Source of the DNA: Clostridia bacterium
Lineage (GTDB): Bacteria > Bacillota > Clostridia > Peptostreptococcales > Anaerovoracaceae
Assembly (NCBI GenBank): GCA_902363595.1
Contig: CABJAP010000015.1
Span: 27,956-91,955 of the forward strand
Direction: 5' to 3'
DNA length: 64,000 bases
The translations under genes were made by a program, and so were the position numbers. The notes below the pieces were generated by a model. That model worked only from the letters and a program-made list of their open reading frames with translations, was not told where the DNA came from and did not search any database. Position 1 is the first letter of the stretch; each line of letters opens with the position of its first letter. Positions 26,842-35,554 of this stretch are shown here, piece by piece.

Positions 26842-26910
26842 AAATAGTTTCATTACGGGGCAGGCGGCACTTGGAAAGGCGGCCGGCCAAAATAAATAGA
26901 GAGACTGATT

Positions 26911-27450
26911 ATGGAAAATCCAACAAAAATCCCTGGAAGAATATGTGTAGATCATGTGGGCTATACCGTGCCTGATTTGGATAAAGCCGTTGAGCTGTTT
27001 GTCAATGTGTTCGGCTGTGAGATCGTGTTCACGGGCGGACCATATGATGATGCCGGTTATGTTTGGCCGGGTGAAACAAAACCAGAAAGAACACCTATGC
27101 GCTGCGCGCTGCTTACTCACGGAGGAACAACCAATGTCGAGCTATTGGAATATCAGAACCCTGGTCAAAAGGATGCAGTTCCGCCTCGCCCCTGTGAAAA
27201 AGGAGGGGCGCATATCTGTTTCTTCGCAGAAGATATAGAAGAGGCGGTGAAGGTACTGAGGTCAAGAGCTGATGTACTTGTAATGGGGGATATTGAAAAG
27301 GAAGCTGGCGGTGCAATCGACAGTGCTGACTGGATTTATACAGTAACTACCTGGGGACTTGTTATTGAAATTATGAGGTGGAAGCCAGGAGAGCTTCCAT
27401 ACGAAAAGACAACAGATGCGCGGCTGGTCCCTCCTCCCTGGTACAAATAA
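26911..27450 (+). CDS. VOC (glyoxalase/bleomycin resistance) family protein
   Basis: A 179-residue protein with two βαβββ halves typical of the vicinal-oxygen-chelate fold: VDHVGYTVPDLDKAVELFVNVFG at the start (in part), TNVELLEY, then GGAHICFFAEDIEEAV and a C-terminal LVIEIMRW. Likely metal ligands are His15, the Glu of VELLEY, His of GAHIC and Glu of VIEIM. Members isomerise, epimerise (methylmalonyl-CoA epimerase) or cleave C-C bonds. Inside the operon it could be an epimerase or lyase. Ribosome site is weak (AGAGAG). Confidence 0.8.
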   Translation: MENPTKIPGRICVDHVGYTVPDLDKAVELFVNVFGCEIVFTGGPYDDAGYVWPGETKPERTPMRCALLTHGGTTNVELLEYQNPGQKDAVPPRPCEKGGAHICFFAEDIEEAVKVLRSRADVLVMGDIEKEAGGAIDSADWIYTVTTWGLVIEIMRWKPGELPYEKTTDARLVPPPWYK

Positions 27451-27523
27451 AATACGGGAGACAGGTTCTGACAGCGTACATATATCCATAGGTAATTGAA
27501 AAGTTTTAAAAGGAGATAATATT

Positions 27524-28306
27524 ATGGAATTCAATGGTAAGACATGTGTCGTAAGCGGAGCGGGAGGCGGAATTGCTTTCGCGCTGTGCGAGCAGTATGC
27601 AAAAGACGGAGCTAATGTTGTCCTGCTGGATGTAAACGAGGAGGCAATCATTGAAAACGCTAAAAAAGTAGAAGCCTTTGGCGGTAAAGCGCTGGCGATC
27701 AAGACAGATTTGACCTCTGTGGCAGAGATTAAGACAGCGATGGAAAAGGTAGAAAAGACCTTTGGCGCAGTACATGTTATCGCCAACTGCGCAGGTATTT
27801 CTCTGTACAATGATATGCTGGAATACACAGAAGAAAACTGGGATTTGAGCCTGGATTTAAATCTAAAGGCAGCGTTTTTCCTCTCTCAGGAAGGCGCAAA
27901 GAACATGGTGAAAAACAAGGTGAAAAACGGTAAAATTGTCTCTATTTCCTCACAGGCCGGCGTTGTCGGTGAACCGGGAGGTCACGCATACGGCGCTTCC
28001 AAGGCAGGCGTGCGCATGATGACCCAGACAATGGCACTGGATCTGGCCAAGTATGGCATCTGCTGCACAGCCATTGCACCGGGCTGCACCAATACGGAAA
28101 TGATTCGCGCCTATTTCAAGAGAGCCTGCGTGCTGGAAGGCATGACTGCGGAAGAGTTCGAAAAAATGCGCACTGAAGAAATTCCTCTCGGAAGACTGGC
28201 GGAACCGGAAGAAATCGCGAACTTGATGTATTTCTTGTCCAGTGACAAGGCTAATTACATAACAGGCTGTACGATCGATATTACAGGAGGCGTTGTGAAC
28301 GTATAA
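27524..28306 (+). CDS. Short-chain dehydrogenase/reductase C (paralogue of SDR A)
   Basis: A 260-residue SDR with VSGAGGGIA (the usual last Gly replaced by Ala), NCAG and YGASKAG. It matches SDR A almost block for block, including LEYTEENWDLSLDLNLKA, YGICCTAIAPG and ITGCTIDITGG. Keeping two close copies in one operon suggests either opposite stereochemistry or successive oxidations of one substrate. AAAAGGAG precedes the start. Confidence 0.9.
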   Translation: MEFNGKTCVVSGAGGGIAFALCEQYAKDGANVVLLDVNEEAIIENAKKVEAFGGKALAIKTDLTSVAEIKTAMEKVEKTFGAVHVIANCAGISLYNDMLEYTEENWDLSLDLNLKAAFFLSQEGAKNMVKNKVKNGKIVSISSQAGVVGEPGGHAYGASKAGVRMMTQTMALDLAKYGICCTAIAPGCTNTEMIRAYFKRACVLEGMTAEEFEKMRTEEIPLGRLAEPEEIANLMYFLSSDKANYITGCTIDITGGVVNV

Positions 28307-28320
28307 AAAGGAAGGTAACT

Positions 28321-29430
28321 ATGACAGCAAGAAAATTTGGCTCACCGGGACTGTACATACAGGGTCCGGGAGAATTAAACCATGTAAAAGAGCACCTGGC
28401 ATCCATGGGTGATTCGTTTCTTGTGATCGCCAGTCCCAGAAGAGTCAAGGACTTGGGAGCACAGCTTGCGGAAAGCTTTGGAGAAGGTTATAAGATCGTA
28501 TTCGCCCAGTTCGGCGGGGAGTCTTCAAGAAAAGAGATTGCCCGGCTGACACAGCAGGCCGAAAAAGAAGCCTGCGGCTGCATCATCGGCATGGGCGGCG
28601 GAAAGGTCATCGATACAGCTAAAGCGGTGGCAAATCAGCTGGGTACGCCATGTGTAATCATACCAACCATTGCTGCCAGTGACGCGGCTACCACCAGATG
28701 CGCCTGCATTTACAATGAAGATGGTTCAGAAGACGGCGAGGATAGTTTTGACAAAAATCCCGACATCGTACTGGTGGATTCCCAGATCATAGCCAATGCG
28801 CCGGTAAGATTCCTGCTGGCAGGTATGGGCGATGCCATGGCTAAGATCGTATGCGCCACTACTTGTTATGAGGGCTATAGAAATAACGAGCTGGGCGGAC
28901 AGGCGACGGAGCTGGGTTATGCCATTGCAAAGCTGTCTTATGAATTGCTGCTGGAGCACGGGCAGGCAGCTAAATATGCCTGTGAACAGCATGTGGTAAC
29001 GAAGGATTTGGAAAAAATCATTGAAACCAACATCCTGCTGGCCGGTATCGGCTGTGAAGTAAACGGCGGAACTACTGACCATGGATTCTATACAGGATTC
29101 TGTGAACTGAAAAATAGAAAAGAAGTGCTGCTTCACGGAGAATATGTGACCTTCTCCACACTGGCAACGCTGGTGCTTCAGGGAGCGCCAAAGGCACAGA
29201 TGGATGAGATGTACAGCTTCTGCGCGGCAGTAGGCCTTCCGGTTTGCCTTGCCGATGTAAAGCTGGACTATATGGATGAGGCTGACTTTGAAACTGTGGC
29301 TAAATGCGTGGTCGATCTGCCGCCGACAAAAAACCATCCCTTCCATGTGACGGTTGAAGAGGCGATCGCAGCTATGAAAACAGCCGATCAGATCGGAAAA
29401 TTATATAAAGAAGGCAAAAAATTATTCTAA
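28321..29430 (+). CDS. Glycerol-dehydrogenase-like polyol dehydrogenase
   Basis: A 369-residue member of the GldA branch of iron/zinc alcohol dehydrogenases: GMGGGKVIDTAKAVA, PTIAASDAATT, and the metal ligands Asp (GMGDAMAK), His (GTTDHGFYTG) and His (LLHGEYVTF). GldA oxidises glycerol or related vicinal diols with NAD. The residues match GldA in order and spacing better than they match butanol-type enzymes. In this operon a diol or amino-alcohol is more likely than glycerol itself. Confidence 0.85.
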   Translation: MTARKFGSPGLYIQGPGELNHVKEHLASMGDSFLVIASPRRVKDLGAQLAESFGEGYKIVFAQFGGESSRKEIARLTQQAEKEACGCIIGMGGGKVIDTAKAVANQLGTPCVIIPTIAASDAATTRCACIYNEDGSEDGEDSFDKNPDIVLVDSQIIANAPVRFLLAGMGDAMAKIVCATTCYEGYRNNELGGQATELGYAIAKLSYELLLEHGQAAKYACEQHVVTKDLEKIIETNILLAGIGCEVNGGTTDHGFYTGFCELKNRKEVLLHGEYVTFSTLATLVLQGAPKAQMDEMYSFCAAVGLPVCLADVKLDYMDEADFETVAKCVVDLPPTKNHPFHVTVEEAIAAMKTADQIGKLYKEGKKLF

Positions 29431-29457
29431 TAAATAGCTGGCAACAAGGAGGAAAAA

Positions 29458-30831
29458 ATGTTAAAAAACGAAAAAAGCAAAGCACTGTCCAAGAAGTTTA
29501 TGGAACTGATCCCAGGAGGACATTCTAATCTGCGTGTACCGATGGATGTCACCGATTACAGACTGTTCATTGACAAAGCCAAAGGAAGCCATCTTTACGA
29601 TGTAGATGGAAATGAATATATCGAGTACAACGGCGCCCTGGGCCCAAACATTCTGGGGTATGCAATGCCGGAATGGACCGAAAAATTAAAAGAATACCTG
29701 GATACAGCAGGAACATCCATCGGTTCCAATCTGCTGTTCAGCCCCTACGATGTGGAAGTAGCGGAAATGCTGAAGAAATACATACCATGCTGTGAACAGG
29801 TGAAATTCGCTATCACAGGAACCGATGCCGTTCAGGTTGCTTTCCGAATCATGAGAGGGTACAGGAACCGGCCGGTCATCATCCGATTTGAAGGCCACTA
29901 TGCAGGATGGGTGGACGATGTACTGGGCGGCCGCGCCAATCCGGATCCCAACGCAAAACCATATACGGACTTTAGCACAGAAGATCTGCCGGATGATTAT
30001 CCGTATGCTACTCTGGGAAGAAAACAGACAGCGGGAGAAGAAGTGTTCATGCTGCCATGGAACGATTTTGAAAGACTGGAAGCCACTTTTGAAAAATACC
30101 ATGAGGAAATTGCAGGCATTCATCTGGAAGGAATCGTTGCAAACCATGAAATGCTTTATCCCAAACCAGGATGGCTGGAAAAGATCAGAGAACTGTGCGA
30201 CAAATATGAAGTGGTAATGTCCATGGACGAAGTTATTTCCGGACTGCGGGTCGGCATCGGCGGTGTTCAGGAATATCTGGGCGTGACACCCGATATTTGT
30301 ACGATGGGGAAAGCCATTTCCAACGGATTCCCGGTATCCTGCGTATGCGGCAAGAAAGAAGTCATGCAGGTGGTAGAAAACGGCGTACTGACTCCGGGTA
30401 CCTATCGCGGATGGGCCTTTGGCCAGTGTGCAGTAAAGGCGACCTTAGATATCCTGACAAAAGATGATTGCGCATGCTATAAGAGAAGAGAGCCGATCCA
30501 GGAAAAATTGGTGGCAGGCCTTGACGAGATTGCCAAGAGACGGGATATTCCAATGACCATTACAGAGGCTCCGGGCATGTTTTCCACACTGTTTGGTATC
30601 CCAGGCGGCAGACAGACCCTTTATACCAACGAACAGCTGGCTGAATTCAAGCCAAAGAGAGTGGAGTCCTTCCAGAAATATCTGCAGGAACAGGGAGTCT
30701 TTCTAATGTTCGGCGGCAGACTTTATCTGAGCATGGCCCATACTATGGAAGATATCGATAAGACGCTGGAAGCGGCTGACGTTGCAATGAAGAAGATGCA
30801 CGACAATGATTATAAGTATATTGCTGAATAA
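29458..30831 (+). CDS. Class III PLP aminotransferase (glutamate-1-semialdehyde-mutase-like)
   Basis: A 457-residue aminotransferase with PLP Lys285 (TMGKAISNGFP), cofactor Asp257 (MSMDEVISGLR) and the N-terminal GGHSNLR/GSHLYDVDGNEY blocks. The closest subgroup by pattern is the GSAM-like one, whose members act as transaminases or 1,2-aminomutases. No other haem genes are near, so a haem role is unlikely. It is the last gene of the sigma-54 operon, 28 bp after the polyol dehydrogenase and before a strong terminator, and probably removes or moves the amino group of the imported compound. Confidence 0.88.
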   Translation: MLKNEKSKALSKKFMELIPGGHSNLRVPMDVTDYRLFIDKAKGSHLYDVDGNEYIEYNGALGPNILGYAMPEWTEKLKEYLDTAGTSIGSNLLFSPYDVEVAEMLKKYIPCCEQVKFAITGTDAVQVAFRIMRGYRNRPVIIRFEGHYAGWVDDVLGGRANPDPNAKPYTDFSTEDLPDDYPYATLGRKQTAGEEVFMLPWNDFERLEATFEKYHEEIAGIHLEGIVANHEMLYPKPGWLEKIRELCDKYEVVMSMDEVISGLRVGIGGVQEYLGVTPDICTMGKAISNGFPVSCVCGKKEVMQVVENGVLTPGTYRGWAFGQCAVKATLDILTKDDCACYKRREPIQEKLVAGLDEIAKRRDIPMTITEAPGMFSTLFGIPGGRQTLYTNEQLAEFKPKRVESFQKYLQEQGVFLMFGGRLYLSMAHTMEDIDKTLEAADVAMKKMHDNDYKYIAE

Positions 30832-30877
30832 AAGAAGATCGGCAGACAGTAAGCTTTTCTTTTAACATACCATAGAT

Positions 30878-30930
30878 AACAAACAGATTCCCGGTATGGA
30901 TGAAATTTCCTGACGGGAATCTGTTTGTTT
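30878..30930 (+). terminator. Terminator of the nine-gene operon
   Basis: Perfect 16-bp stem: AACAAACAGATTCCCG (30878-30893) and its complement (30914-30929), with A- and T-rich flanks. It separates the aminotransferase from the next sigma-54 promoter. Confidence 0.82.
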
Positions 30931-30960
30931 AAGGAAATGTTGGTTGTTTTAAAGAATTCA

Positions 30961-30973
30961 TTGCAATTTGCAA
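30961..30973. promoter_or_regulatory. Upstream activator site TTGCA-ATT-TGCAA
   Basis: Exact copy of the motif, extended to a 10-bp-arm palindrome (ATTCATTGCA…TGCAATGAAT). Centred ~157 bp before the -24 element at 31124. A partial copy (TTGCAATAGATGCA) follows at 30987. The gap 30832-31180 holds only terminator, site and promoter. Confidence 0.65.
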
Positions 30974-31121
30974 TGAATGTGGATATTTGCAATAGATGCA
31001 TAAATACAAAGATAAGCTGCCAGGCTGTCGATGGATGATAAACGTCATGAAGTAAACCCATTTTCCAGGAGAAAGGCAGCTTATATACACAAAAAAGGCT
31101 TTTTCCTTATACAAAAATCAG

Positions 31122-31138
31122 TTGGCACATATTTTGCT
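31122..31138 (+). promoter_or_regulatory. Sigma-54 (-24/-12) promoter of the lyase operon
   Basis: TTGGCAC (31122-31128), ATATT, TTGCT (31134-31138): a perfect consensus match. The first gene starts 43 bp downstream. Confidence 0.9.
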
Positions 31139-31180
31139 CTATATATGGACAAAAGAGATTAAATCTTAGGAGGTAAGAAA

Positions 31181-32104
31181 GTGAAGAAGAACTATCATGG
31201 GATCATTCCCCCGATCGTTTCACCTGTAGATAAAGATGAAAACATTGATGAGCAGGGGTTCAGAGCGTTGATTGAGTATTGCATAAAGGGCGGATTGCAT
31301 GGATTTTTGGTTGCCGGGACCAATGGAGAGACGATGCAGCTGACGCAGAAGGAAAGAAATAATGCGATCCGCATCTGCCTGGATCAGGTAAACGGCAGAG
31401 TCCCTGTCATCGCCGGCGTGATGGATACCAGTACCCGAAGGGTCATCGAAAACATCAAAGCCCTGGAAGATATGGGCGGTACCTGCGCAGCCGTTACGCC
31501 GATCTTCTACGACAGACATACATCGCAGGATGAGACGATAAGACATTTTGAACAGATTCTCAAAGAAACCAGCGTAGAGCTGTTTGTGTACAACATTCCA
31601 CCATTTACCGGGATCAAGCTGACGCCGGATACGGTGATGAAGATCGCAGATATGGACGAGCGTGTAGTAGGATACAAAGACAGCGCGGCCGCTTATACGG
31701 ATTTCCTCAAGATGGTTGGAAGATACAAGGATACCTCGTTCAGCGTCCTTTCCGGCGCAACGCCCCAGGCATTATCAGGCGTGCTCATGGGTGCAGATGG
31801 ATTTGTTCCCGCACTGGGACCAGCCTTCCCGGAAATGTTCGTATCCGCATATGAAGCAGCTAAGAGTAAAGATGTGGAACTTACCATTCAGTACGATGAA
31901 CTGATCCGTGAATCGGGAAAAATCCTGGGCATGTCGAAAAATGCCACAGCAGCGGCCAAATATGCCATTTCTCTGAGAGGACATATTGATAAGAGGGTTA
32001 TGATGCCCCAGGATGTTATCCTGCCGGAGGAAGAGCCGAGGATCAAGGCCAAGCTGGAAGAAGTCGATGCTATGTATGAAGAATTAAAAAAATCTGTGAA
32101 ATAA
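31181..32104 (+). CDS. DHDPS/N-acetylneuraminate-lyase-family aldolase
   Basis: GTG start behind AGGAGG; 307 residues. The class I aldolase barrel shows GTNGET (usual GTTGE), Tyr137 (VYNIPP) and Schiff-base Lys166 (VGYKDSAA). Members condense or cleave pyruvate with an aldehyde, or dehydrate keto-deoxy-sugar acids. With no lysine biosynthesis genes near, a catabolic pyruvate-releasing lyase or dehydratase is more likely. It opens a four-gene operon with SDR, Ldh2-type and zinc dehydrogenases. Confidence 0.85.
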   Translation: MKKNYHGIIPPIVSPVDKDENIDEQGFRALIEYCIKGGLHGFLVAGTNGETMQLTQKERNNAIRICLDQVNGRVPVIAGVMDTSTRRVIENIKALEDMGGTCAAVTPIFYDRHTSQDETIRHFEQILKETSVELFVYNIPPFTGIKLTPDTVMKIADMDERVVGYKDSAAAYTDFLKMVGRYKDTSFSVLSGATPQALSGVLMGADGFVPALGPAFPEMFVSAYEAAKSKDVELTIQYDELIRESGKILGMSKNATAAAKYAISLRGHIDKRVMMPQDVILPEEEPRIKAKLEEVDAMYEELKKSVK

Positions 32105-32130
32105 CAAATTAGAGAAAGAAGGGAACAAAC

Positions 32131-32889
32131 ATGTTTACAATCAATGGTAAAGTTGCAGTTATCACCGGGCCCAGCGGCGGTATCGGGAAAGGGGTGGCAA
32201 TGAAGTTCGCGGAAGCAGGATTTGATATTTTCGGTGTGGATTATGCGGACTGCGCGGAATTAAAAAAGGAGATTGAGGGCAAGTTCGGTACAAAAGTGGA
32301 ATATATGCAGGCCGATCTGACCAAGACGGATACGGCCCTGGCAGAGAAAATTATATCCTCGGCAGTAAAAGCCTTTGGCAGAGTTGATGTACTAATTAAC
32401 AATGCGGGTATTGCAAGAAGATGCGATGCCATCGATTACAAAGAAGAAGATTGGAACGCAGCGATCACCATCAATCTGACTACCTGTTTCCTGTTGAGCC
32501 AGCAGGCTGCCAAGCAGTACATCAAACAGGGGAACGGCGGAAAGATTGTCAGCCTGGCCTCCATGCTGGCCTTCAGCGGCGGCATCCGGGTTCCTTCCTA
32601 TGCCGCAAGCAAGCACGGCATCGCCGGCATCACAAAGGCACTTTGCAATGAATGGGCAAAACACGGCATCAACGTCAACGCAGTAGCGCCGGGATATGTG
32701 GACACACCGATGAATCAGGCCCATAAGGACGATCCTCAGAGATTCAAGGAATTAAATGAAAGAATCCCCTTTGGAAGATGGGCGACGCCGGAAGAAATCG
32801 CAGGGCCGATCCTCTTCCTGTGTACAGAAGAAGCAAAGTATATCAACGGATATGTTCTGGCAGTAGACGGCGGCTGGCTGGCCCGTTAA
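32131..32889 (+). CDS. Short-chain dehydrogenase/reductase D
   Basis: A 252-residue SDR: ITGPSGGIGKG, NNAGIARR, SLASMLAFSGG with YAASKHG, then VLAVDGGW. It resembles gluconate-5-dehydrogenase/2-deoxy-D-gluconate-3-dehydrogenase types in its NNAG and PFGRWATPEEIAGP blocks, which would fit a sugar-acid step next to the aldolase. The substrate assignment is only suggestive. Confidence 0.88.
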   Translation: MFTINGKVAVITGPSGGIGKGVAMKFAEAGFDIFGVDYADCAELKKEIEGKFGTKVEYMQADLTKTDTALAEKIISSAVKAFGRVDVLINNAGIARRCDAIDYKEEDWNAAITINLTTCFLLSQQAAKQYIKQGNGGKIVSLASMLAFSGGIRVPSYAASKHGIAGITKALCNEWAKHGINVNAVAPGYVDTPMNQAHKDDPQRFKELNERIPFGRWATPEEIAGPILFLCTEEAKYINGYVLAVDGGWLAR

Positions 32890-32913
32890 GCCGGCTGCGG
32901 AAAGGAGAAAACC

Positions 32914-33963
32914 ATGACAGTAAAAGTAGACCATAAAGAGATCTGGCAGTTTGTCGCAGACCTTTTTCAGGCTGCAGGAACGACCAGAGAAAATGCGCAG
33001 ATGGTCGCAGACGTCCTGATCCGGGCAGACCTTCGGGGAATCAAATCCCACGGCGTCAGCAGGATTCCCATTTATATCAAACGAATGGAAATGGGACTAG
33101 TCAATTCCCGTGCAGAAATTCGGATTCTGCATGAAACACCGGTATCGGCGGTAATTGACGGCGGATACGGACTGGGTCAGATTACAGCAACAAAGGCCAT
33201 GAAGCTGGCCATTGAAAAAGCAAAGACTTGCGGCGTAGGTATGGTATGTATGAACAAGAGCCATCACTATGGCATCGCGGCCTTCTATTCCCAAATGGCA
33301 GCAGAAGAAGATATGATCGGATTCTCCTGTGCCAATACCACGGCCCTTATGGCAGCGCCGGGCGGAGCCAGCAAAGCCATCGGAAACAGCCCCTTTTCTT
33401 TCGCATTTCCAGCCGGGGAGCAGATGCCGGTTATTTTTGACGCGGCCTGCAGCGCAGTGGCGCAAGGGAAGATTATTGTAGCCAACATTAACGGACAAAA
33501 GATTCCTGACAACTGGGCTTTGGACCGCGAAGGAAATCCGACCACCGATCCTGCGGAAGCGTTGAAAGGCTTTCTGTTGCCTATGGCAGGGCCGAAGGGA
33601 TACGGCATTGCAGTCGTTATGGAGATTCTGGCAGGTGTGCTCAGCGGCTCCGATACCGGGGTCCATCTGGGATCGATCTACAATGACCTGGAAAACCCGC
33701 AGGATTGCGGCAACTTCTTTATGGCCGTCGACCTCAAGACATTTGGCGATCCGGAAGCGTTTAAAAATAGAATGGACGGATATATCCAAGATATGAAGAA
33801 CGGTAAGAAAGCAAAAAACATCAAGGAAATCTTTATGCCGGGCGAGATCGAATTGAAAAAGGAGATAAAGGCGCGCAAAGACGGCATTGAAATCGAAGAC
33901 GATACCTTCGCACCGCTGGTGGAGCTGGCGAAGAAGTATAAGGTAAAACTGAATTACAAATAA
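32914..33963 (+). CDS. Malate/L-lactate/ureidoglycolate dehydrogenase family (Ldh2) enzyme
   Basis: A 349-residue NAD(P)-dependent 2-hydroxyacid dehydrogenase of the Ldh2 fold, unrelated to classical LDH: KSHGVSRIPIY near the start, NKSHHYGIAAFY with the catalytic His, NSPFSFAFPA, and GPKGYGIAVVMEIL. Members oxidise malate, sulfolactate, ureidoglycolate, diketogulonate or Δ1-piperideine compounds. The His pair and the GPKG motif are intact. The product would be a 2-keto acid for the DHDPS-type lyase or the reverse. Confidence 0.87.
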   Translation: MTVKVDHKEIWQFVADLFQAAGTTRENAQMVADVLIRADLRGIKSHGVSRIPIYIKRMEMGLVNSRAEIRILHETPVSAVIDGGYGLGQITATKAMKLAIEKAKTCGVGMVCMNKSHHYGIAAFYSQMAAEEDMIGFSCANTTALMAAPGGASKAIGNSPFSFAFPAGEQMPVIFDAACSAVAQGKIIVANINGQKIPDNWALDREGNPTTDPAEALKGFLLPMAGPKGYGIAVVMEILAGVLSGSDTGVHLGSIYNDLENPQDCGNFFMAVDLKTFGDPEAFKNRMDGYIQDMKNGKKAKNIKEIFMPGEIELKKEIKARKDGIEIEDDTFAPLVELAKKYKVKLNYK

Positions 33964-33993
33964 AAGTGATGTTTACGAAACAGGAGGAAAACA

Positions 33994-35130
33994 ATGAGTA
34001 AAACAGGAAAAGCGTGGGTCATGGCTGGCCCCGGACAGCTGGAATTACAGGAATTCCCTTATCCAAAATGTGAAGATGACGGTATTATTATCAAAGTGGA
34101 AGCGTGCGGAATCTGCGGTACAGACAAGCATATGTGGAACGGCAACGCAGGCATGGTAGATTTCCCCATTATTCCGGGACATGAATTTGCAGGGGTGATC
34201 GAAGAGATCGGCCCGGACTACAAAAAGAGCATGCTTATGGTCGATGAAACTCTGGATCTGAAAGTAGGCGACCGAGTAATCCTGGGGCCGGGAACCAAGG
34301 GCTGCGGCAAGTGCCCTACCTGTCTCAAATACCCGGACAAACCGCTGCTCTGCCAGAATCGGTTCCGTTATGGGCATTCCAAAGTGGGCGAACCACCTTA
34401 CTTCCTGGGCGGCTACTCCCAGTACATTTATGCTCTGCCGGATTCATGGCTGTTCAAGGTACCTGACGGCATGTCGCCGGAACTGGCTGCCATGGCGGAG
34501 CCCACTTGCATCGCACTTAGAGTTGTGGAACGGGCAATGGAACCGGGAACGCCATCCACCGGACATGGATTCGGAATTGGCAAGACGGTTGCTGTGATCG
34601 GCGCGGGTCCCATCGGACTTTTGATTATGGCTGCCTTCAAACACGCGGGCGCAGGCAAAATCATTGCCATTGATATGCTCCCGAAAAAGCTGGAAATGGC
34701 ACAAGAATTCGGCGCCGACCTGTGCATCAATGCCAAGCTGAGTGTGGAAGAAAGACAGCGGATAATCATGGACAACAACGAAGGAGAACTGGCAGACGTG
34801 GTTGTGGAAGCGGCCGGAGCACCGATTGCCTTCAAACAGGCCATTGATTTTGTAAGAAGGGGCGGAATCGTGATCGAAGCGGGTCACTTTACAGACGGCG
34901 GGGACATTCCCATCAATCCGTATACCATCTGCAACAAGGACTGCGACATCCGCGGCGTATGGGCAAATCATCCGGTAACCTTCCGGGATGCGCTGAACTT
35001 CATGGACAGAACGACTGTGCCTCTTGAAAAACTGTCCACCCATATCTTCGGTATGAACGATGTTCCGGAAGCCATGAAGACGGCCGGAGGCCCGGATGTA
35101 GGTAAGGTCATCATCAAGCCCTGGGAATAA
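33994..35130 (+). CDS. Zinc-dependent medium-chain alcohol/polyol dehydrogenase
   Basis: A 378-residue MDR enzyme: catalytic zinc ligands in ACGICGTDKHMW (Cys) and GHEFAG (His-Glu), a structural zinc lobe with spaced cysteines (GCGKCPTC…LLCQ), and the Rossmann motif GAGPIGLL. The long insertion after GHEFAG (PDYKKSMLMVDETLDLKVGD) is unusual for threonine-dehydrogenase-like members. It closes the operon before a terminator at 35162. Confidence 0.88.
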   Translation: MSKTGKAWVMAGPGQLELQEFPYPKCEDDGIIIKVEACGICGTDKHMWNGNAGMVDFPIIPGHEFAGVIEEIGPDYKKSMLMVDETLDLKVGDRVILGPGTKGCGKCPTCLKYPDKPLLCQNRFRYGHSKVGEPPYFLGGYSQYIYALPDSWLFKVPDGMSPELAAMAEPTCIALRVVERAMEPGTPSTGHGFGIGKTVAVIGAGPIGLLIMAAFKHAGAGKIIAIDMLPKKLEMAQEFGADLCINAKLSVEERQRIIMDNNEGELADVVVEAAGAPIAFKQAIDFVRRGGIVIEAGHFTDGGDIPINPYTICNKDCDIRGVWANHPVTFRDALNFMDRTTVPLEKLSTHIFGMNDVPEAMKTAGGPDVGKVIIKPWE

Positions 35131-35161
35131 AAAAGTAATACTTTTTCTTAACATAATAAGG

Positions 35162-35197
35162 GGAGCGGCTGCTGTGTCATACCGGCCGTTCCTTTTT
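35162..35197 (+). terminator. Terminator after the zinc dehydrogenase
   Basis: Stem GGAGCGGC (35162-35169) with GCCGTTCC (35185-35192, one G-U pair), followed by TTTTT. Confidence 0.7.
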
Positions 35198-35204
35198 CGT
35201 GCAA

Positions 35205-35383
35205 AGGAATTGGAGAACACCTCTGTTGCCACGGTTGACAGTTATATCGAAGCTCTTGAAATGTCTAATTTGATCTATCTTGCAAGGCCGATGGACTATT
35301 TCAGAAAAGCTTTTGCGATACCTGCCATAGCGTTTCTTTATCTTTTAGGCAAGAAAGCCGACGGACAAAACGGAAAAATGTAA
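35205..35383 (+). pseudogene. Possible remnant of a DUF4143-type AAA ATPase
   Basis: The frame here reads LENTSVATVDSYIEALEMSN followed by LIYLARPMD, which resembles the winged-helix linker of AAA-type ATPases with a C-terminal DUF4143 domain (…TVxSYLEALExAxLIY…). Nothing before or after in any frame continues that family, and a terminator lies immediately upstream, so it would be a decayed fragment. It could also be chance. The rest of the 35131-35554 gap holds two hairpins only. Confidence 0.4.
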
Positions 35384-35432
35384 TAAAAATCCGCCATTAA
35401 AACATCATTCGGATTTTGAAAAATTGCATAAG

Positions 35433-35484
35433 AAAAAGCTGCCGCATCAATGGAAAACTCCACCGTTGATGCGGCAGCTTTTTT
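35433..35484. terminator. Bidirectional terminator hairpin
   Basis: AAAAGCTGCCGCATCAA pairs perfectly with TTGATGCGGCAGCTTTT around a 15-nt loop, with A- and T-runs on both sides. It can stop the minus-strand cyclase transcript and any plus-strand read-through. Confidence 0.85.
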
Positions 35485-35554
35485 AGCTGCGGGCAGAATG
35501 GGCTTTGAGTTGGTCCCGGCAGACCGGTCCTTGGCAGTCGCCCGTCAGTCGCCT

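Noticed and set aside
21737..30831. Assignment as a Thermotoga-like inositol pathway (IolN/IolO/IolM)
   Set aside because: A creatininase-family hydrolase and an isomerase barrel are present, but there is no inositol 2-dehydrogenase of the Gfo/Idh family, and the permease and aminotransferase point to an amino compound. Kept only as an analogy.
29458..30831. Haem-biosynthetic glutamate-1-semialdehyde mutase (hemL)
   Set aside because: The sequence is GSAM-like, but no other haem genes are near and it is in a catabolic sigma-54 operon.
31181..32104. Lysine-biosynthetic dapA
   Set aside because: Catalytic residues fit the family, but the neighbours are catabolic dehydrogenases and the promoter is of sigma-54 type.
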